Notes: generated from the letters alone by a model not told the origin. A DNA stretch of 64,000 bases from Heracleum sosnowskyi (GCA_030848705.1 CM061238.1:76594685-76658684), one strand, 5' to 3'; counted from the stretch's first letter, positions 22,901 to 34,642 are shown. Translations and numbers: made by a program.

Positions 22901-23391
22901 CTAAAACGGTGGATTTTGGTTCATGGACAATAAAGGTGGGACGAGAGTATAATACTTGGCAAAAGTCTGGAAATCACAGAACAAATATTAAAATTATATG
23001 CTACTAATTAAGGGTAAACAGTAAACCTTAATAATAAAAATATTTGTAGTTATTAACTAATGTAATGTGATTGCTAAAAAGGTGGATTTTGGTTCATGGA
23101 CAATAAAGGTGGGACGAGAGTATAATACTTGGCAAAAGTCTGGAAATGCACCGAGTCTTTGCAGTGTTTTGATTACTACATTATTACAGTTTAGAATTGC
23201 TCATAGCTCTCACTTCTAAATAAATTCTTGATTGTGGATCTTTTAAGGCTAATGTTAACTTGCTATGACTGTAGGGGTCTAGAAATTCGAAGAGAAAAAC
23301 TGGTGAGAGCTCCTCCAACTCAGGGATTCCAAGATTGATGACATCAAGTTTCAAAGCTCCCAAAGTAAAGAGTTCTCCCCGCTTTTCGTGA
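19941..23391 (+). CDS. Coiled-coil protein gene, five exons, 325 aa
   Basis: Exons 19941-20120, 20205-20316, 20464-20537, 20624-21118 and 23275-23391 join in frame with GT/AG borders at every intron and give 325 residues. The start (MAVTKDPNRSDRKKW) has no competing upstream ATG. Residues 25-245 are heptad-rich coiled coil (IEKQQSQLQILQDRLK; LEKELRKLKHENEKLK). The tail (about 250-325) is basic and Ser/Pro-rich, ending KAPKVKSSPRFS, like microtubule- or chromatin-binding tails. I do not recognise the family by name. An MSA-like element upstream hints at G2/M expression. The last intron (2.16 kb) holds several tandem duplications, one of which copies the exon-4 splice donor. The gene looks intact; the role in division is inference. 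Confidence 0.82.
21088..21401 (+). repeat. 157-bp tandem duplication including a splice donor
   Basis: Two head-to-tail copies start at 21088 and 21245 and differ at about one visible base (TTTTCATAGG versus TTTGCATAGG). Each contains the last 31 bases of exon 4 plus the GTAAGTGTC donor. The second donor is at about 21276. The near identity implies a recent event. Confidence 0.95.
22013..22440 (+). repeat. Older tandem duplication in intron 4
   Basis: The segment near 22013-22220 (GAGTCCTGTCTTGCTGTAAT...TAGTTTCTGGAGATGTTAAT) is repeated at about 22240-22440 with roughly 80-85% identity. A weaker third echo begins near 22495. The copies are much more diverged than those at 21088 and 22801, so they are older. 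Confidence 0.8.
22801..23146 (+). repeat. 173-bp tandem duplication in intron 4
   Basis: Two head-to-tail copies (22801-22973 and 22974-23146), each starting TCACAGAACAAATATT, differ at one visible base (AAAACGGTGG versus AAAAAGGTGG). Purely intronic. Confidence 0.95.
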
Positions 23392-24518
23392 TATATCACC
23401 AGCAGTTTCTATATGGTAAATGTGATTGTTTGTTATATAAATTTATTAGACTATAGAATGGCTCTCTTGGTCACATATCAACAGACCACCATGCTTCATT
23501 TTGAAGCAGGTTATTATAGATAGAGCACTAGCACAAGCATGTGCCACTTTTTTCTTTTGCTTGAGAGAGTATTCCCCTAGTTGCTCTATCTCTATTTCAA
23601 CTGAAGAATCTTAGGAATATCGGGACTTAGTAGGGTAGCGATCTTTTGCTGTTCCAATCCTATTTCACTCTTCCATTTGTAAATTAAATACGATGGTTTA
23701 ATGGAAATACTTTGTTGAGTAATGCTAGAGAATCCAAAAAGATCTCCCAAAATTTGTATAAAATGACGTGGAAGACACATGGATTATTTTAATTCGTGTA
23801 CGCATATATATGCATGCAGGGTATCATATTCATACTAGGAATGTTACCAATTGAACGATGACACATAAGCATTTGGGTGATTTTTTGGGACAACTTTGTG
23901 GGTTCCCTAGCATTTTTCTACTGTGTTATCATTATACCATCTAATCGGCAATGACGACCTATTGAATGATCAGATACGTGGGACTCATTTGATTACTTCT
24001 CCTTTAAAGGCAGTTCTCTCTCTTTTTCTCGACTTGCAACTCACTTTTCCCTTCCTTCCGCGAATTAAGTTAAAATGACAAAGTAGAGCACTAATCAGCT
24101 AACGTTTAAGTTTTAAGTTTACTATTATAAATCGACCACATTACTGTCGAGAGATAGATAAGCGGCCGTGTACCTTGGGTTCCAGAAAATGCCAAAAGAA
24201 AAAAAAAAAGAGAAAAAAGGTTCAAGCTCCGTCAACAAGACCATAATAAGCTCAAGAAATAAAGCAGGGTGTATTTACACAAATTTTAGTCTTTGGAGTT
24301 TTCTTAAGCGAAGTTCAACACCTGCTCAGCCACCAACTATAACTACCAGCAACGGATCCTTCAACCCTTATTAATCCAAGTATCATCAAGCTGTTTATTT
24401 ATGCTTGATTTAAGTATGTGCATATTATTAGTATAAGTATGTATAGCAACTGAAACATATTTCGATATGATCTCAACAATACCGACTACAAAACTGCATA
24501 ATTATACGTGATCACCAG
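23392..24518. other. Intergenic region
   Basis: Holds the 3' flank of the coiled-coil gene and then AT-rich DNA. A 68-codon plus-strand frame at 24168-24374 exists (Lys-rich start), but it has no recognisable domain or promoter. I see nothing else. Confidence 0.5.
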
Positions 24519-24905
24519 CTAGGACCGAAACCAAGCTGAGTGAATAGAAGAATGATAGTTGGCCATGAAGAGAACCAGCAACAACACCAAGGCCACACCC
24601 CATGGAGAGCTTCCTTCTTCCTGCAACGTTTCGTAAACCACCTGAGATGTGTCTCGAACATCATACCAGTTAATTGTGACATGTGATGCTAATATCACTA
24701 GCAAGGGCAACAAAATCACCAGAAACAGCCTCAACTCCATCTTTGTTTCTTTCATCTTTTCCTCGTAATCAGACCGAATCGAATAATACATAACTAGCAT
24801 AAGTAATCCAAAAAACATTAGCAAGTGACCGGGAGGTGCAGATACTGACTCTAGGCTCTGATCCATCCAGCTTACTCCTCTCCTTTCTCTTGTAAACCAA
24901 CCCAT
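24519..24905 (-). CDS. Small membrane protein, paralog 1 (128 aa)
   Basis: A single-exon ORF starting MGWFTRERRGVSWMDQ. Three hydrophobic segments are visible: about residues 27-44 (LLMFFGLLMLVMYYS), 58-75 (LRLFLVILLPLLVILAS) and 100-118 (PWGVALVLLLVLFMAN). Charged loops separate them (SDYEEKMKETKME). It is clearly paralogous to the protein at 25879-26259: both share RxxRGxSWMD, the YYSI..x.Y.E.M.ET loop and the PWGV last segment. A TATATTTATA-like box lies just upstream. I know of no function; plant genomes contain unnamed short transmembrane proteins of this type. Probably an endomembrane or plasma-membrane protein, by inference. Confidence 0.75.
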   Translation of the reverse strand: MGWFTRERRGVSWMDQSLESVSAPPGHLLMFFGLLMLVMYYSIRSDYEEKMKETKMELRLFLVILLPLLVILASHVTINWYDVRDTSQVVYETLQEEGSSPWGVALVLLLVLFMANYHSSIHSAWFRS

Positions 24906-24956
24906 ATTTTATAGGCTCTTCTTTCTTCTTTACATTTCGAGCACCTGATGTATGTC

Positions 24957-24964
24957 TATTTATA
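24957..24964 (-). promoter_or_regulatory. TATA box of the 24519-24905 gene
   Basis: The reverse strand reads TATAAATA, 52-59 bases upstream of the ATG. This predicts a very short 5' UTR of about 20-30 bases. Confidence 0.55.
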
Positions 24965-25878
24965 GTGTTGTTGATTTGTTATAAAATTTGCCTATGTGTG
25001 TGTGTAGATACTTCTTAATAAAGGTAAAATTAGCTGATTGGGGATCGAGGGGGACGTTATCTTGAACCGACTCTGTTTTGTATTCATGCGTAGTCCAGAA
25101 AAGATTGTACCGAAAAATAGGGGAGACACAAAGGAAAAGCTAGTATGGTAAGAAAGTGCTGAGGGTATATATTCGTCGCCTTTTTTCCTTTCGGTCTGAA
25201 TGGGAAGTTAAGACAACAACATTTTGTATAAATCATCGTTCGTTGTCTCGTGTCATGCAATAACTGTATGCATATAAATGGTCCATATTTGATGAGATTC
25301 GAATTTTCTTCTTACACAGCCGTTCATTTTGATTATTCAAACTATTCATAAAAAAATTGTGTTAAAAATGTAATATGTTGTAGCATCATCAGTATGGACC
25401 AATGGCCGTATCCATATTTTACAAATATCTTGCTTAAATAAGCATAATTATATTTGAGCGTGAAAAAATAGCCTTACGATAAATTTTTTTTATCATTTCA
25501 GTCTTGATTTGATTCCCGCTCACGTGATATTTATCGAAAGAAAGGATGCTTTAAAAGAAAGAGTACAGTCGTATTTAGTATATAAGACTAAATCGCACTT
25601 TTAAGTTTAAACACTTCTCACTTAGATCTTAATGCTGTTAATCATTTAGTTATGCTACTGTTGTTGTATTCTTGAAATCACTGTTTTTTAGTTTATCAAC
25701 GGGAGGACATAACAATAAGCTTTGGAGATGCTAGGCAAAACAAAAACTCACATATATTGGAGAATATCATGAACCTCCACATACTTATCATTTGCATATG
25801 ATTCAAAAACACAAACTTAATCTACTAAAATAAAAGTAGCCTGCAACAGAGATTATTTGGGTCCTATGAAGGATGAAA
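24965..25878. other. Intergenic spacer between paralogs
   Basis: AT-rich, no ORF or repeat that I can support. A GT-microsatellite stretch (TGTGTGTGTG) lies near 24995. Confidence 0.5.
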
Positions 25879-26259
25879 CTAGAGCGACAAGGTATAGGAA
25901 TGATAGTATAGCATAACCAAAACCAGCGCCAGCATTAACACAACGCCCCAAGGGAAGGCGGGTGGCTGTGACTCAGACGCTGATGAACTTGTTGTTGATG
26001 ATGACGATGATACTCGAAACTTGCTAATGATTTTACGCATATAAAGCAGCAGAACAACAGGCAAGAGGCTCAACAATATCATTCTAAATTCTATTATCGT
26101 TTCTTGCATCCGCTCCTTATAGTTGTTATGTATTGAATAATAGGTAACAAGCATAAGTAAAATTATAAAACCCAGCAAGTGAAATGGAGGTAAAGCTATT
26201 GAATCTCGGGCTTTGTCCATCCAGCTTATCCCTCTTTTTTCTCTCTGTAACCCATCCAT
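25879..26259 (-). CDS. Small membrane protein, paralog 2 (126 aa)
   Basis: A single-exon ORF starting MDGLQREKRGISWMDK. It has three hydrophobic segments at about residues 25-43, 60-77 (MILLSLLPVVLLLYM) and 103-120 (PWGVVLMLALVLVMLYY), arranged as in the paralog 1 kb downstream. A Ser/Thr-rich linker (SSSSSTTSSSASES) replaces the acidic linker of paralog 1 before the last segment. Same strand and same size, so a local tandem duplication is likely. Function unknown. Confidence 0.75.
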   Translation of the reverse strand: MDGLQREKRGISWMDKARDSIALPPFHLLGFIILLMLVTYYSIHNNYKERMQETIIEFRMILLSLLPVVLLLYMRKIISKFRVSSSSSTTSSSASESQPPAFPWGVVLMLALVLVMLYYHSYTLSL

Positions 26260-26834
26260 GTCTCTCTTTATTCAACTAGACTTCTCTCAACAACGTATGC
26301 TAATGCGGAGTCTTGTATTTGAGTAATATATGGTAAGAGCCCGGGGACAGATAACAACCCGATTTTCAGTTTCAACACAAGCATGTGGTTTTTCCCTCTG
26401 TCCTTGCGAAACACGTGGGCAGTCATATTGATGACAGGTGGCAAGCATGCATGCTATTCACGTTTTCAAGTTCATCGAAAAAAAATCACAAATTTCTATA
26501 AACTTTATACATCCTTTTTTAACAGTATTTTCCGGAATAACCCCTAAAGAGATGACTATTTTCTGATACAAAACGGGGAGGGGAGAGATCAGATATGCAT
26601 AGTGCTCTAGTTAAGATGTGATAAACTCCCAATGTGAAAAACTCACCTTTTTGTTTTCCTTCCATATATATAAATTGTGTATACATATTCCAGATTCCAT
26701 GAGAGAAAAATTTTAAAATTTAGTAAAAGACATTATTGACAGCTTATCCAGTTTTTTAACAAGTGTACCGTTAATATGGAAATAATTGCTTCCTTTTTCT
26801 GCCAATGACTATCAGCAGCCAGCCTTGCCATCAG
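26260..26834. other. Intergenic, 3' flank of the peptidase gene
   Basis: Upstream region of paralog 2 and the presumed 3' UTR of the prolyl oligopeptidase gene. No further ORF or repeat seen. Confidence 0.5.
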
Positions 26835-29800
26835 CTAATCAATCCAGGAAGCACCCAACATCTTAGCCATGAAGCTGTAACTGTCTGCGCTTGACTCAAT
26901 CTACACAACAAATATATATATATATAAGATTCCACCCCATGATTCGTAGATCTGAAATGACAAGATACAGTATCTTTAAAGTTTTCTATTTTATTTGCTT
27001 ACAATCTTCTTTGTGGGACGTCCGGCTCCATGCCCAGCCTTGCAATCAATTCTAGCAATAATTGGGTTGGTCTGCGGACTTTTGTCCAAGCTTGTGCATA
27101 GCACATATTGCAAGGTCTGATATGCGCACGCCCACACACAATAAACAAAACATTTGGTTAATAATATGGCAATATGAGAGGAAATTAAACTTCATCAAGC
27201 TATAAATTGGTGCAAACATTCATTTCTAATACCACTTTGAAGTATGGAGCATCTGACGGAAGCAATAAAAATGCGTCATATTATAACTATTATTAAGGAC
27301 CAACGTTTAATACATGTACATATCCTTCTTTTTTGGAGGGGGTGCAAAAAGCTTTTAATTTCCGAAACTAATAGATGCAGTGTCAGGTTTAAAGTTCAAT
27401 TCAACAAGAGCGTAGAGAGGGTTGAGACATGGTTGTCACAGACCATAGTTAAGTTATGTTACTAACCCAGTATTGGAAGCAAGTGCCATAATATAGGATA
27501 TTTTCTCAATTTGCACAATTAAACTCACCGCCAAGAATTTCAACGAGTGTAGTGGCACAACTCGGTCATCATGATCAGCTGTGAGTAGCAATGTAGGTGG
27601 GTACTGAGAAGCTTGATCAGGTGAATTTTCCCATGGTCTCTTAACATTGTGTAGAGGCGAGTACCTGACAATAAAAAATTAAAAAGAATAAAAACTGGCT
27701 AATAACAAGCAGATGTAGAATATGAAACTGGCACACAATAAGTGAACTGAAAATATCAGTGAGGAGTTGGTAAAGAAGTACGAAATACCAGAGGATACAA
27801 GGAAACTAGAACACCTTCTTAACGGGAAAATGTTAGTTCTTGTACTATGCCAGAATATAGTTTAATGGGAAGAGGTAGCCAAATTGAGAAGTCTACAGCC
27901 TTAGCTTGAAACATTTTTGCTTTTGCAGAAGGCATAATGGAGAGCGAGAAGAAGGTTAGATTGTACAGTTGTACTCACTCGCCGACCAAACCTAAGAAAC
28001 ATAGCTTAAAAACTCTAAATCAGGAAAAACTATTAATAAAAACACAATGACTGGGTCTGTTCGATGAGGAATTAAAGAGAACCAACTTCCGTACACATTC
28101 AAGAATTGGTGGCAATACAGAATGCAGACCCAAGATGTCTAGCAGAAAGGTTAGTGCAAACTAGTAACTTAAGAAGGACGAAGTCAAAATACTGGGAAGA
28201 ATACATCAAATAAATGATCAAATCCTTTCACCATTTCACTATGCTACGGTAATTCTGACTTCTAAGTAAATGAATTAATAATTATAAGAATTACTATATA
28301 AAGGGAATTAAAAATATACTAAGCAAAAAAAAAATTATATAAAAAAAACGTAGAAGATGCAACCCACATTTGGTAAAGAGGGAAGATGGAAAGATGCAAC
28401 CAGAAATCACAAGGTACGTGATATACATTTATAAGTCAACTCACTTGATTAGCCAATGGAACTCTTCTTCCTTCTCTGAACAACCATATTCTGACGTCCA
28501 CGCATGACCTAATAGGGACGAGATAAAAGAGGAGAAAAAGATCAAGAGCTGACATATTAAGTGTTAACTTCACAAGACAAAATCTATGTGTATGTAGACT
28601 CACCTATAGTAAATTTGTGAAATCGGAGCATGTCCATGACCCCAACATGAGCAAGAGCACAGCCATAAAGATCAGGCCTCTGTAATCACAAAGTTGAGCA
28701 ATTCATATAGGAACTCATAATACAATGAAAGGTTCAATCAAGCATGAAAGGCAACACTATAATACCTGATTGATACAAGCTCCAATAAGAAGTCCTCCGT
28801 TGCTTCCACCTTCAATGCACAACTTCTTGGGCTGGGTATAACCCGTGGATACTAGATACTCAGCAGCAGAAATGAAGTCATCAAAGCAAGTCTGTTTTGT
28901 AGCAAGGCGACCAGCTTTATGCCATTCCTCACCATACTCACCACCACCTCGGATGTTTGCGACACAGTAGATAGCACCTAAGTTCTTCATAAGAACAACA
29001 CGACTAACACTGAATGATGGTTTAATGTTAATATTAAATCCACCATATGCATATAATAAGCATGGATGTGACCCATCCAGAGGGATATCCTTTTTAGCCA
29101 CTATGAAAATCGGTATTTTCACACCATCCTTGCTAGGAACAAAAACCTGAAAGAAAAAAAAAAGAGAACTAATCAAGAAAGAAAGAGACGTGCTTGGGAT
29201 CAAGATAGAGGGACATAAGTCTATCGATATTTCATGGATAATGAATTTAGGCATCATGATCAGAGTCCTACTAGGCAGAAGGAAGCCCACAGACCCTAAA
29301 TTAGTGTGCTTCTGGGTTATTCACTTATCTAAGGAGAGAGTAAATTAACAAGATTGATAATTTCCAAAAATGCATGCAGGAACAGAGAGGAGTAAAAGTG
29401 TAAACTGAAAAATACAGGCCAAATTACCTGCAGTAATTGCTTGTGCAAATTTTATTTTAGAGAGTCTACATCTGGTGTATGTATGAGTATGTGCATAGTG
29501 TGAGTCTAACAGCTTCCCTATATGAGCGCCTAAGTTATAATTTAGGGAATTTGGCAGAAAACAAGGCTCCAACAGTGTCCTAGTGATTCCCTAAACCACA
29601 AGGAACCCTTGGACATTCCCTACTTTTAAGGAACCCTTAGAGCAACTCCAACAATCTCCTTGATGTTTCTTCATAAATAATATTATAACTTTTAACTAGT
29701 TAAGAGTTAAAATCATACATATTCTCCAACAATCTACTTTAAATTCACTCCCTATCAGTTTTTAATTACCTTAATCACAAGTACATATAATAACATCATG

Positions 29801-32800
29801 TATGTTGAATGCATTGAAAAGTGAGAAATGATATTTAAATGAGTCAGGAGGGAGAATAACTCCTCATTGAGGAAGCATTTGAAGCTCTTAAATATTTGAA
29901 GAGGAGTTGGGAGCTTGTTGGAGTTGATTTTAGCTTCAAATTCTTCAAAAAATGACCAAGGACTAAGGAGCCTATATGAGTTGTTGGAGTTGCTCTGCCA
30001 TCACTTATTTCATATTATCAATATAATAATGACTCCCTCCCTTTCAAGACTACTTTTACCTTCAAGTACCCGTGTCGGACACTTGACACCCAGACATGGA
30101 CACGCGGGCTCGGACACTTATTTTAGGCCAAAAACATGCTTATTTTTCAAAATCTTGCCGAGTCCGGTACTTGGACACGTATCCATGTCGGACACTTCCA
30201 CCCGAGTCCGAGTAATATAGGTGAGAATTAAAATTTATTATTATGAGGAACAGGTATAAGGATTGTTGTTGGAGTTGAAATATAAAAGTGTCCTAAATCA
30301 CTTGGATAGTTGGATTCCTTTATTTATAATTATAGGGAAGCTACTAGGACACTGTTGGACTTACTCTAGAATTTTTACATAGGGGAGTTTAATCTGAAAT
30401 ATGTATGCATCAGTTACCGCATATGTTCAAGAGGGAAGCAAAAAACTAAAAAAAAAAAGGATGAGAAAGAGCACCTATACTATGATGAGAAAAGAGGGAG
30501 CTGTGCCATGCATCATGCATGTGTAAGGACAGCGTTTGTCTTTGGGAGGGGAGAGCCCCAGATAGGCAGAAGATGGGACATGGATGTTTTAAATAGATAA
30601 TAGAAACCTTTCGACCTTTCGTAATATTCAACATGGCATGCCTTTAACACTTAACAAATAACAATAGCACTTAGGCAAGCAAGATTAAACTCAAAATACC
30701 CACAAAACATGTCTCATACCTGATTAACATGAAACTCTTTCCGATCAAATCCAGGAACACTTATTTCACGAAACACTTTGATATCTGGAACACCACTTTC
30801 TAAGTTACACTGATATATTATACCAGGGCTAAGAAAGCTAGTGAAAGATATGAAAACCATGTTGTCTTTGCGCCGGGCAGAGACATCAAACACGGTGCCT
30901 ATATCAATCGGCAACTCATGTAGAAGAGTACCAGTTTTCAAGTCCCTTAACTGTAGAACATCCTTGACATCGCGCATGTAACTCACAATCATTTGATTTC
31001 CATTAACAGCAATAGCTGATTCAAGCACATCATTCTCGGCTTCATGGACGACATCAGTCCAAGTAGTTGGTTCCTTCAAATCCACCTGAACTAACTTATA
31101 TCTTGGTGCATCCTTATTTGTCCGAAAGGTGAACAAAGTATCATCATTTGCGATAGCTTCATAACATGCATCAAAGTTGTCAACAAGCTTAACAAAGGGA
31201 AGAAGACCATTTCCCCTATAACCTTCAAGTCCATTGGAGAAAGCAGAAATATCAGAGTAGTAAAACTTGTTGACAGGATCGGTACTCTCATGTGTATAAA
31301 GAAGAAAATACTGCAAGTGAAATGAGATGATAGATCAGTTCAAGATTCAGTCAGAAAATTCTTTGATTTTATTGGACTACATTAACTTTATATCGGACTA
31401 TATAAAATTATTTGTAACCTTTCCGTCATCCGTTATTTCAGCTCCAAAAGTATACTTTGGATTTTCAGGATCTTCCCAACATAACATATCTTCAGACTGA
31501 TCTGTGCCAAAGAAATGGTAGTACACCTGATGATTTAGGTTAGCATTGGTCTCTGTCCCAGCATCCAGTTTCTCGCCCTCCCTGAAATAAGCTCATTGTT
31601 TTAAAGAGCACTAATTTCCACTAAAGGTGTAAAGAAAGATCATTATAGGAAAATCACTATAAAACAAACTTCAATATCCTTGACGTACTTGGGTGCTGGG
31701 AAACGACAGTAGAAAAATCCTTTGTTATCATGGGTCCAGTTTATGCCTGAGAACTTAACCTGTAACAATGTGCATATATCATCAGTAGAGTATAACTAAT
31801 TGTAGTCAGATTACTGGAATTTCTACTTCATACAGTAGACCTCAAGGAACATCAACTGACTACGTACCCATGACAAAGTATCATTGTGAACTTTTTTGTC
31901 CTGAATCCCCATTATCTTGATAGTAACCCAATCACTTCCACTAGAACTAAGAGCATATGCCAAATACTTAGCATCTTTGCTTACTGCACACGTACTCAAT
32001 GCAACTGTTCCATCCTCACTAAGTTCATTCGGGTCAAGCAAAACCTCTGGTTGTGCATCCAAACTATCCTAAAACACAGGAAATGAAGAGGTGCATGATA
32101 AAATCCATATGAAGTTCTCAAGAGTTATAATTGAGTAAAAATGCTGGAATAGGACATGTAACTGATGATCCGTAAAATTAATATATGGGACGTTCAACAG
32201 AGATGTTAGATAATAAGTTATATAGCTTCTGATGTGTATGTGAGAGTACATGTTTATAGGCAACCGCTATCATGCAAAATGGAAGTAGCATCTTTGAGGA
32301 TATTTCTTAAAGACACGAGGGTGTACTTCAATACAACATCATTTAAATCGAAACAGATAAATTTATTGAGATACCTGCATATAGAGGACTTTCTGAGGTT
32401 GAAGACCAGTGTTATGGAAATAGAAGTACTTATCACCTTCCCTAAATGGAGCTTCATACTTAGGGTAATCATAAAATTCCGTAAGCTTATTTTGAAGCTT
32501 TTCTCTTGTCTCACATTGTTTAAACACCGATTCAGTCAAATTGACCTGCTTTTGCACAAAATCTTTAACCTCTTCTGCATCAGGATCTTCTAACCTGGTA
32601 AGTGGTAACCAACCGATCAAATCCATATTAGCACTTTGTTAAGGTCCAAGCAACACACGATTTTTCTTATAACCTAAACATTGTAAATTTAAGTCTCTAT
32701 TCATGGCAAAAGATAAACAAGTAAATTTAAGACCTTTGTTGTCCGCAATGAAGATTTAATCATCAAGTGACCTATACCGCAAAATGTGTATTGCTACAAG

Positions 32801-33328
32801 TATTTAAATTCCCCCAATCCAAATTAACCATACATTCATACTAGACTTCCCTAAATACACCTTGAATATGTTTTCATCTACACCGATTTAAAATTTTAAT
32901 TTACTGTATAAAACACAATTAGCAAAATTCAGTTACATTACTGCAAACCAATTTAACATAATAAATTAAAAAACTATATAAAAGTCATTGATAAATATGC
33001 ATTACCAACGATACGGATCCGAGACGGGAACGCCGTGATAGTTATCGACAACGGAATCATCACGGCGAATAACTGGATACTGTAAAGGCATAGTAGTGGC
33101 AGTTGAGGATTGAGAAGCGGGCGAGAATGAACTATAGAGTTTTGTACTATTGAAATTATATTTATTGTTAAAATTGTAATGAAATTTGGACAAGTAAAAA
33201 TTGTAGTGCTTTTGTAGTATAGTTGTTGGAGTAGCAGTGTTGGTGGCAGCGAAGACAAGAGTGCCCAAGCCGGCTCGCCGAATGATAGTTTTTGAGGGGG
33301 AAATGGCGTTAACATATAATGAACACAT
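26835..33328 (-). CDS. Prolyl oligopeptidase (S9A), twelve exons, 801 aa
   Basis: Exons on the reverse strand: 33328-33006, 32594-32375, 32068-31868, 31759-31689, 31581-31419, 31310-30720, 29146-28766, 28679-28604, 28508-28445, 27664-27529, 27116-27003 and 26900-26835. All borders are GT/AG and phases match, giving 801 residues. The enzyme cleaves short peptides after proline. The N-terminal domain starts near residue 80 (MPLQYPVIRRDDSVVDNYHG), the beta-propeller covers the middle, and the alpha/beta-hydrolase domain is C-terminal. Catalytic residues are present: Ser638 in GGSNGG, Asp within TADHDDRV (725-732) and His771 in CKAGHGAG. The first 79 residues (Ser/Asn/Thr-rich, few acids) form an extension that could be an organelle transit peptide. 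Met80 (33091-33089) would give a cytosolic-size 722-aa form. The gene is intact. Confidence 0.95.
29568..30359. mobile_element. MITE-like element in a POP intron (outer)
   Basis: The left end reads TCCAACAGTGTCCTAGT, and the right end is its reverse complement for 17 bases, continuing imperfectly (TTCCCTA). It lies wholly inside intron 6 (29147-30719) and encloses the inner element at 29639-29996. No clear TSD was found. Between inner element and right end are GTGTCGGACAC-like inverted words (30070-30215). Confidence 0.65.
29639..29996. mobile_element. Nested MITE (inner)
   Basis: It is bounded by AGAGCAACTCCAACAA and its reverse complement TTGTTGGAGTTGCTCT, 16 perfect bases, about 358 bp, non-coding. 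It sits inside the outer MITE, so it inserted later, or it was carried along by it. Superfamily not assignable; TSD unclear. Confidence 0.7.
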
Positions 33329-33732
33329 ACTGTACTACTGGCCTATGGGGTGGTTATCTTTCTTTTCTTGGGCCTTTGACCCCCGCCTCAACTTTCACAG
33401 GCTCTTGAATGTTGAACTTTCAAAAACCTTGATACTTTGAATATTATATATTTTTGGATGGATTTTATATTTTCTCACATTTTTAAATTTAATGTTTGAA
33501 ATATGGGCCAAATTTATATGACTAAAATGTTCCTGAAGTTGATGATAAGGAATTTTTTCTATTCATTATTAAAAGCATTTTCAATCATATAAATTTTTAA
33601 CTTAAAATTGTATAAGGTTTACCATAAATAAATATATGAAGAAATTACTTCCGGATATGTAGTAGATAGCCCTGTCATTTATTTTCATGTTCAAACAATA
33701 TATTTTGTTTATAATAATTTGAAAAAATAATA
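33329..33732. other. Upstream region of the POP gene
   Basis: Contains the promoter side of the peptidase gene. AT-rich; no convincing TATA box singled out, and no ORF supported. Confidence 0.4.
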
Positions 33733-34046
33733 CTCCTTCCGTCTCATTCATTTCTATACACTTTCCATTTTGGGATGTCCCTCTCATTTCTATACATTCC
33801 AAAAATAGTAACTTTTAATAATATAAAACACTATTACACCCACTACTTTCTCCACTATCTCTATTCTATAATAATATAAAACACTATTGCATCCACTATT
33901 TTTCTCCACTATCTCAAATCTATTATTAAATATTGATAGGTCCCACCACTTTACCCATTTTTCATCTAATTTTACTCATTTTTTATATCTTTTCTTGGTC
34001 TCCGTGCCCAGCCCCGACGTATAGAACTAATTGGGACAGAAGGAGT
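33733..34046. mobile_element. Stowaway-like MITE with TA target sites
   Basis: Ends CTCCTTCCGTCTCATTC and, on the other strand, CTCCTTCTGTCCCAATT: the CTCCNTCCGTCCCA terminal signature of Tc1/mariner Stowaway MITEs. Flanked by TA on both sides (33731-33732, 34047-34048). About 314 bp, non-coding. Truncated relatives lie near 34304, 51155 and 56000. Confidence 0.85.
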
Positions 34047-34303
34047 AATCTATTATGTTTAAAATATATTAAATTATTATAATCAATTTTATTGGAGTAC
34101 AACATCTTACAAATTATGCAAATCTTAGATAATCATTATTTTGCATCATTTTACTTGTGCTATACTTTCCAAGGAGAGACAATGTTTTTCACTTCATATT
34201 TAAACGGGTGATAATTAAAATATTAAAATATTAATTTGTTTTTCTTAACTAGTTAATTGAATTAGATAACTAAAATTTAAATTTAAATTAAGTAGCTTGA
34301 GTT

Positions 34304-34448
34304 ATACTCCTCTGTCCCTCTCATTTTTTTACACTTTCTTTTTTGTCTGTTCCTCTCATTTTTTTACATATAAAAAATAGTAACATTTTATAATATAAAA
34401 TCCAATCACATTCACTACTTTCCCACCACTTTACTCATTTTTCTTGAC
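34304..34448. mobile_element. Truncated Stowaway-like MITE
   Basis: Starts TACTCCTCTGTCCCTCTCAT and continues with the ACATTTTATAATATAAAA and CCACCACTTTACTCATTTTT blocks of the complete copy at 33733, but lacks a right terminus. Confidence 0.65.
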
Positions 34449-34637
34449 AGTCTGAATATTTTTAAATGGTAGTATTTATATTACTCGCAGGGTTCATGTT
34501 AATTGTAAATAAATGTTAGATATTTAAATGATATTATTTAAAAATCGATTTTGTAAACAAATTTGGGAGTTCTAGCACTTCTTTAATAATATCTTTATGT
34601 AATTTTATGTATAAGAGGTTGTGATTTAAATTACATA

Positions 34638-34642
34638 CAATG
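34638..34642 (+). other. Target-site duplication, left
   Basis: CAATG directly before the 5' LTR; the same five bases follow the 3' LTR at 47648-47652. A 5-bp TSD proves the two LTRs belong to one insertion. Confidence 0.9.

Noticed and set aside
24168..24374. Plus-strand ORF of 68 codons
   Set aside because: Low-complexity Lys-rich start, no recognisable domain, no splice or promoter support.
27244..27465. Plus-strand ORF of 73 codons
   Set aside because: Lies in an intron of the peptidase gene, no domain or promoter.
29915..30220. Plus-strand ORF of 101 codons
   Set aside because: Crosses the inner MITE end and GTGTCGGACAC repeats within an intron; no family resemblance.
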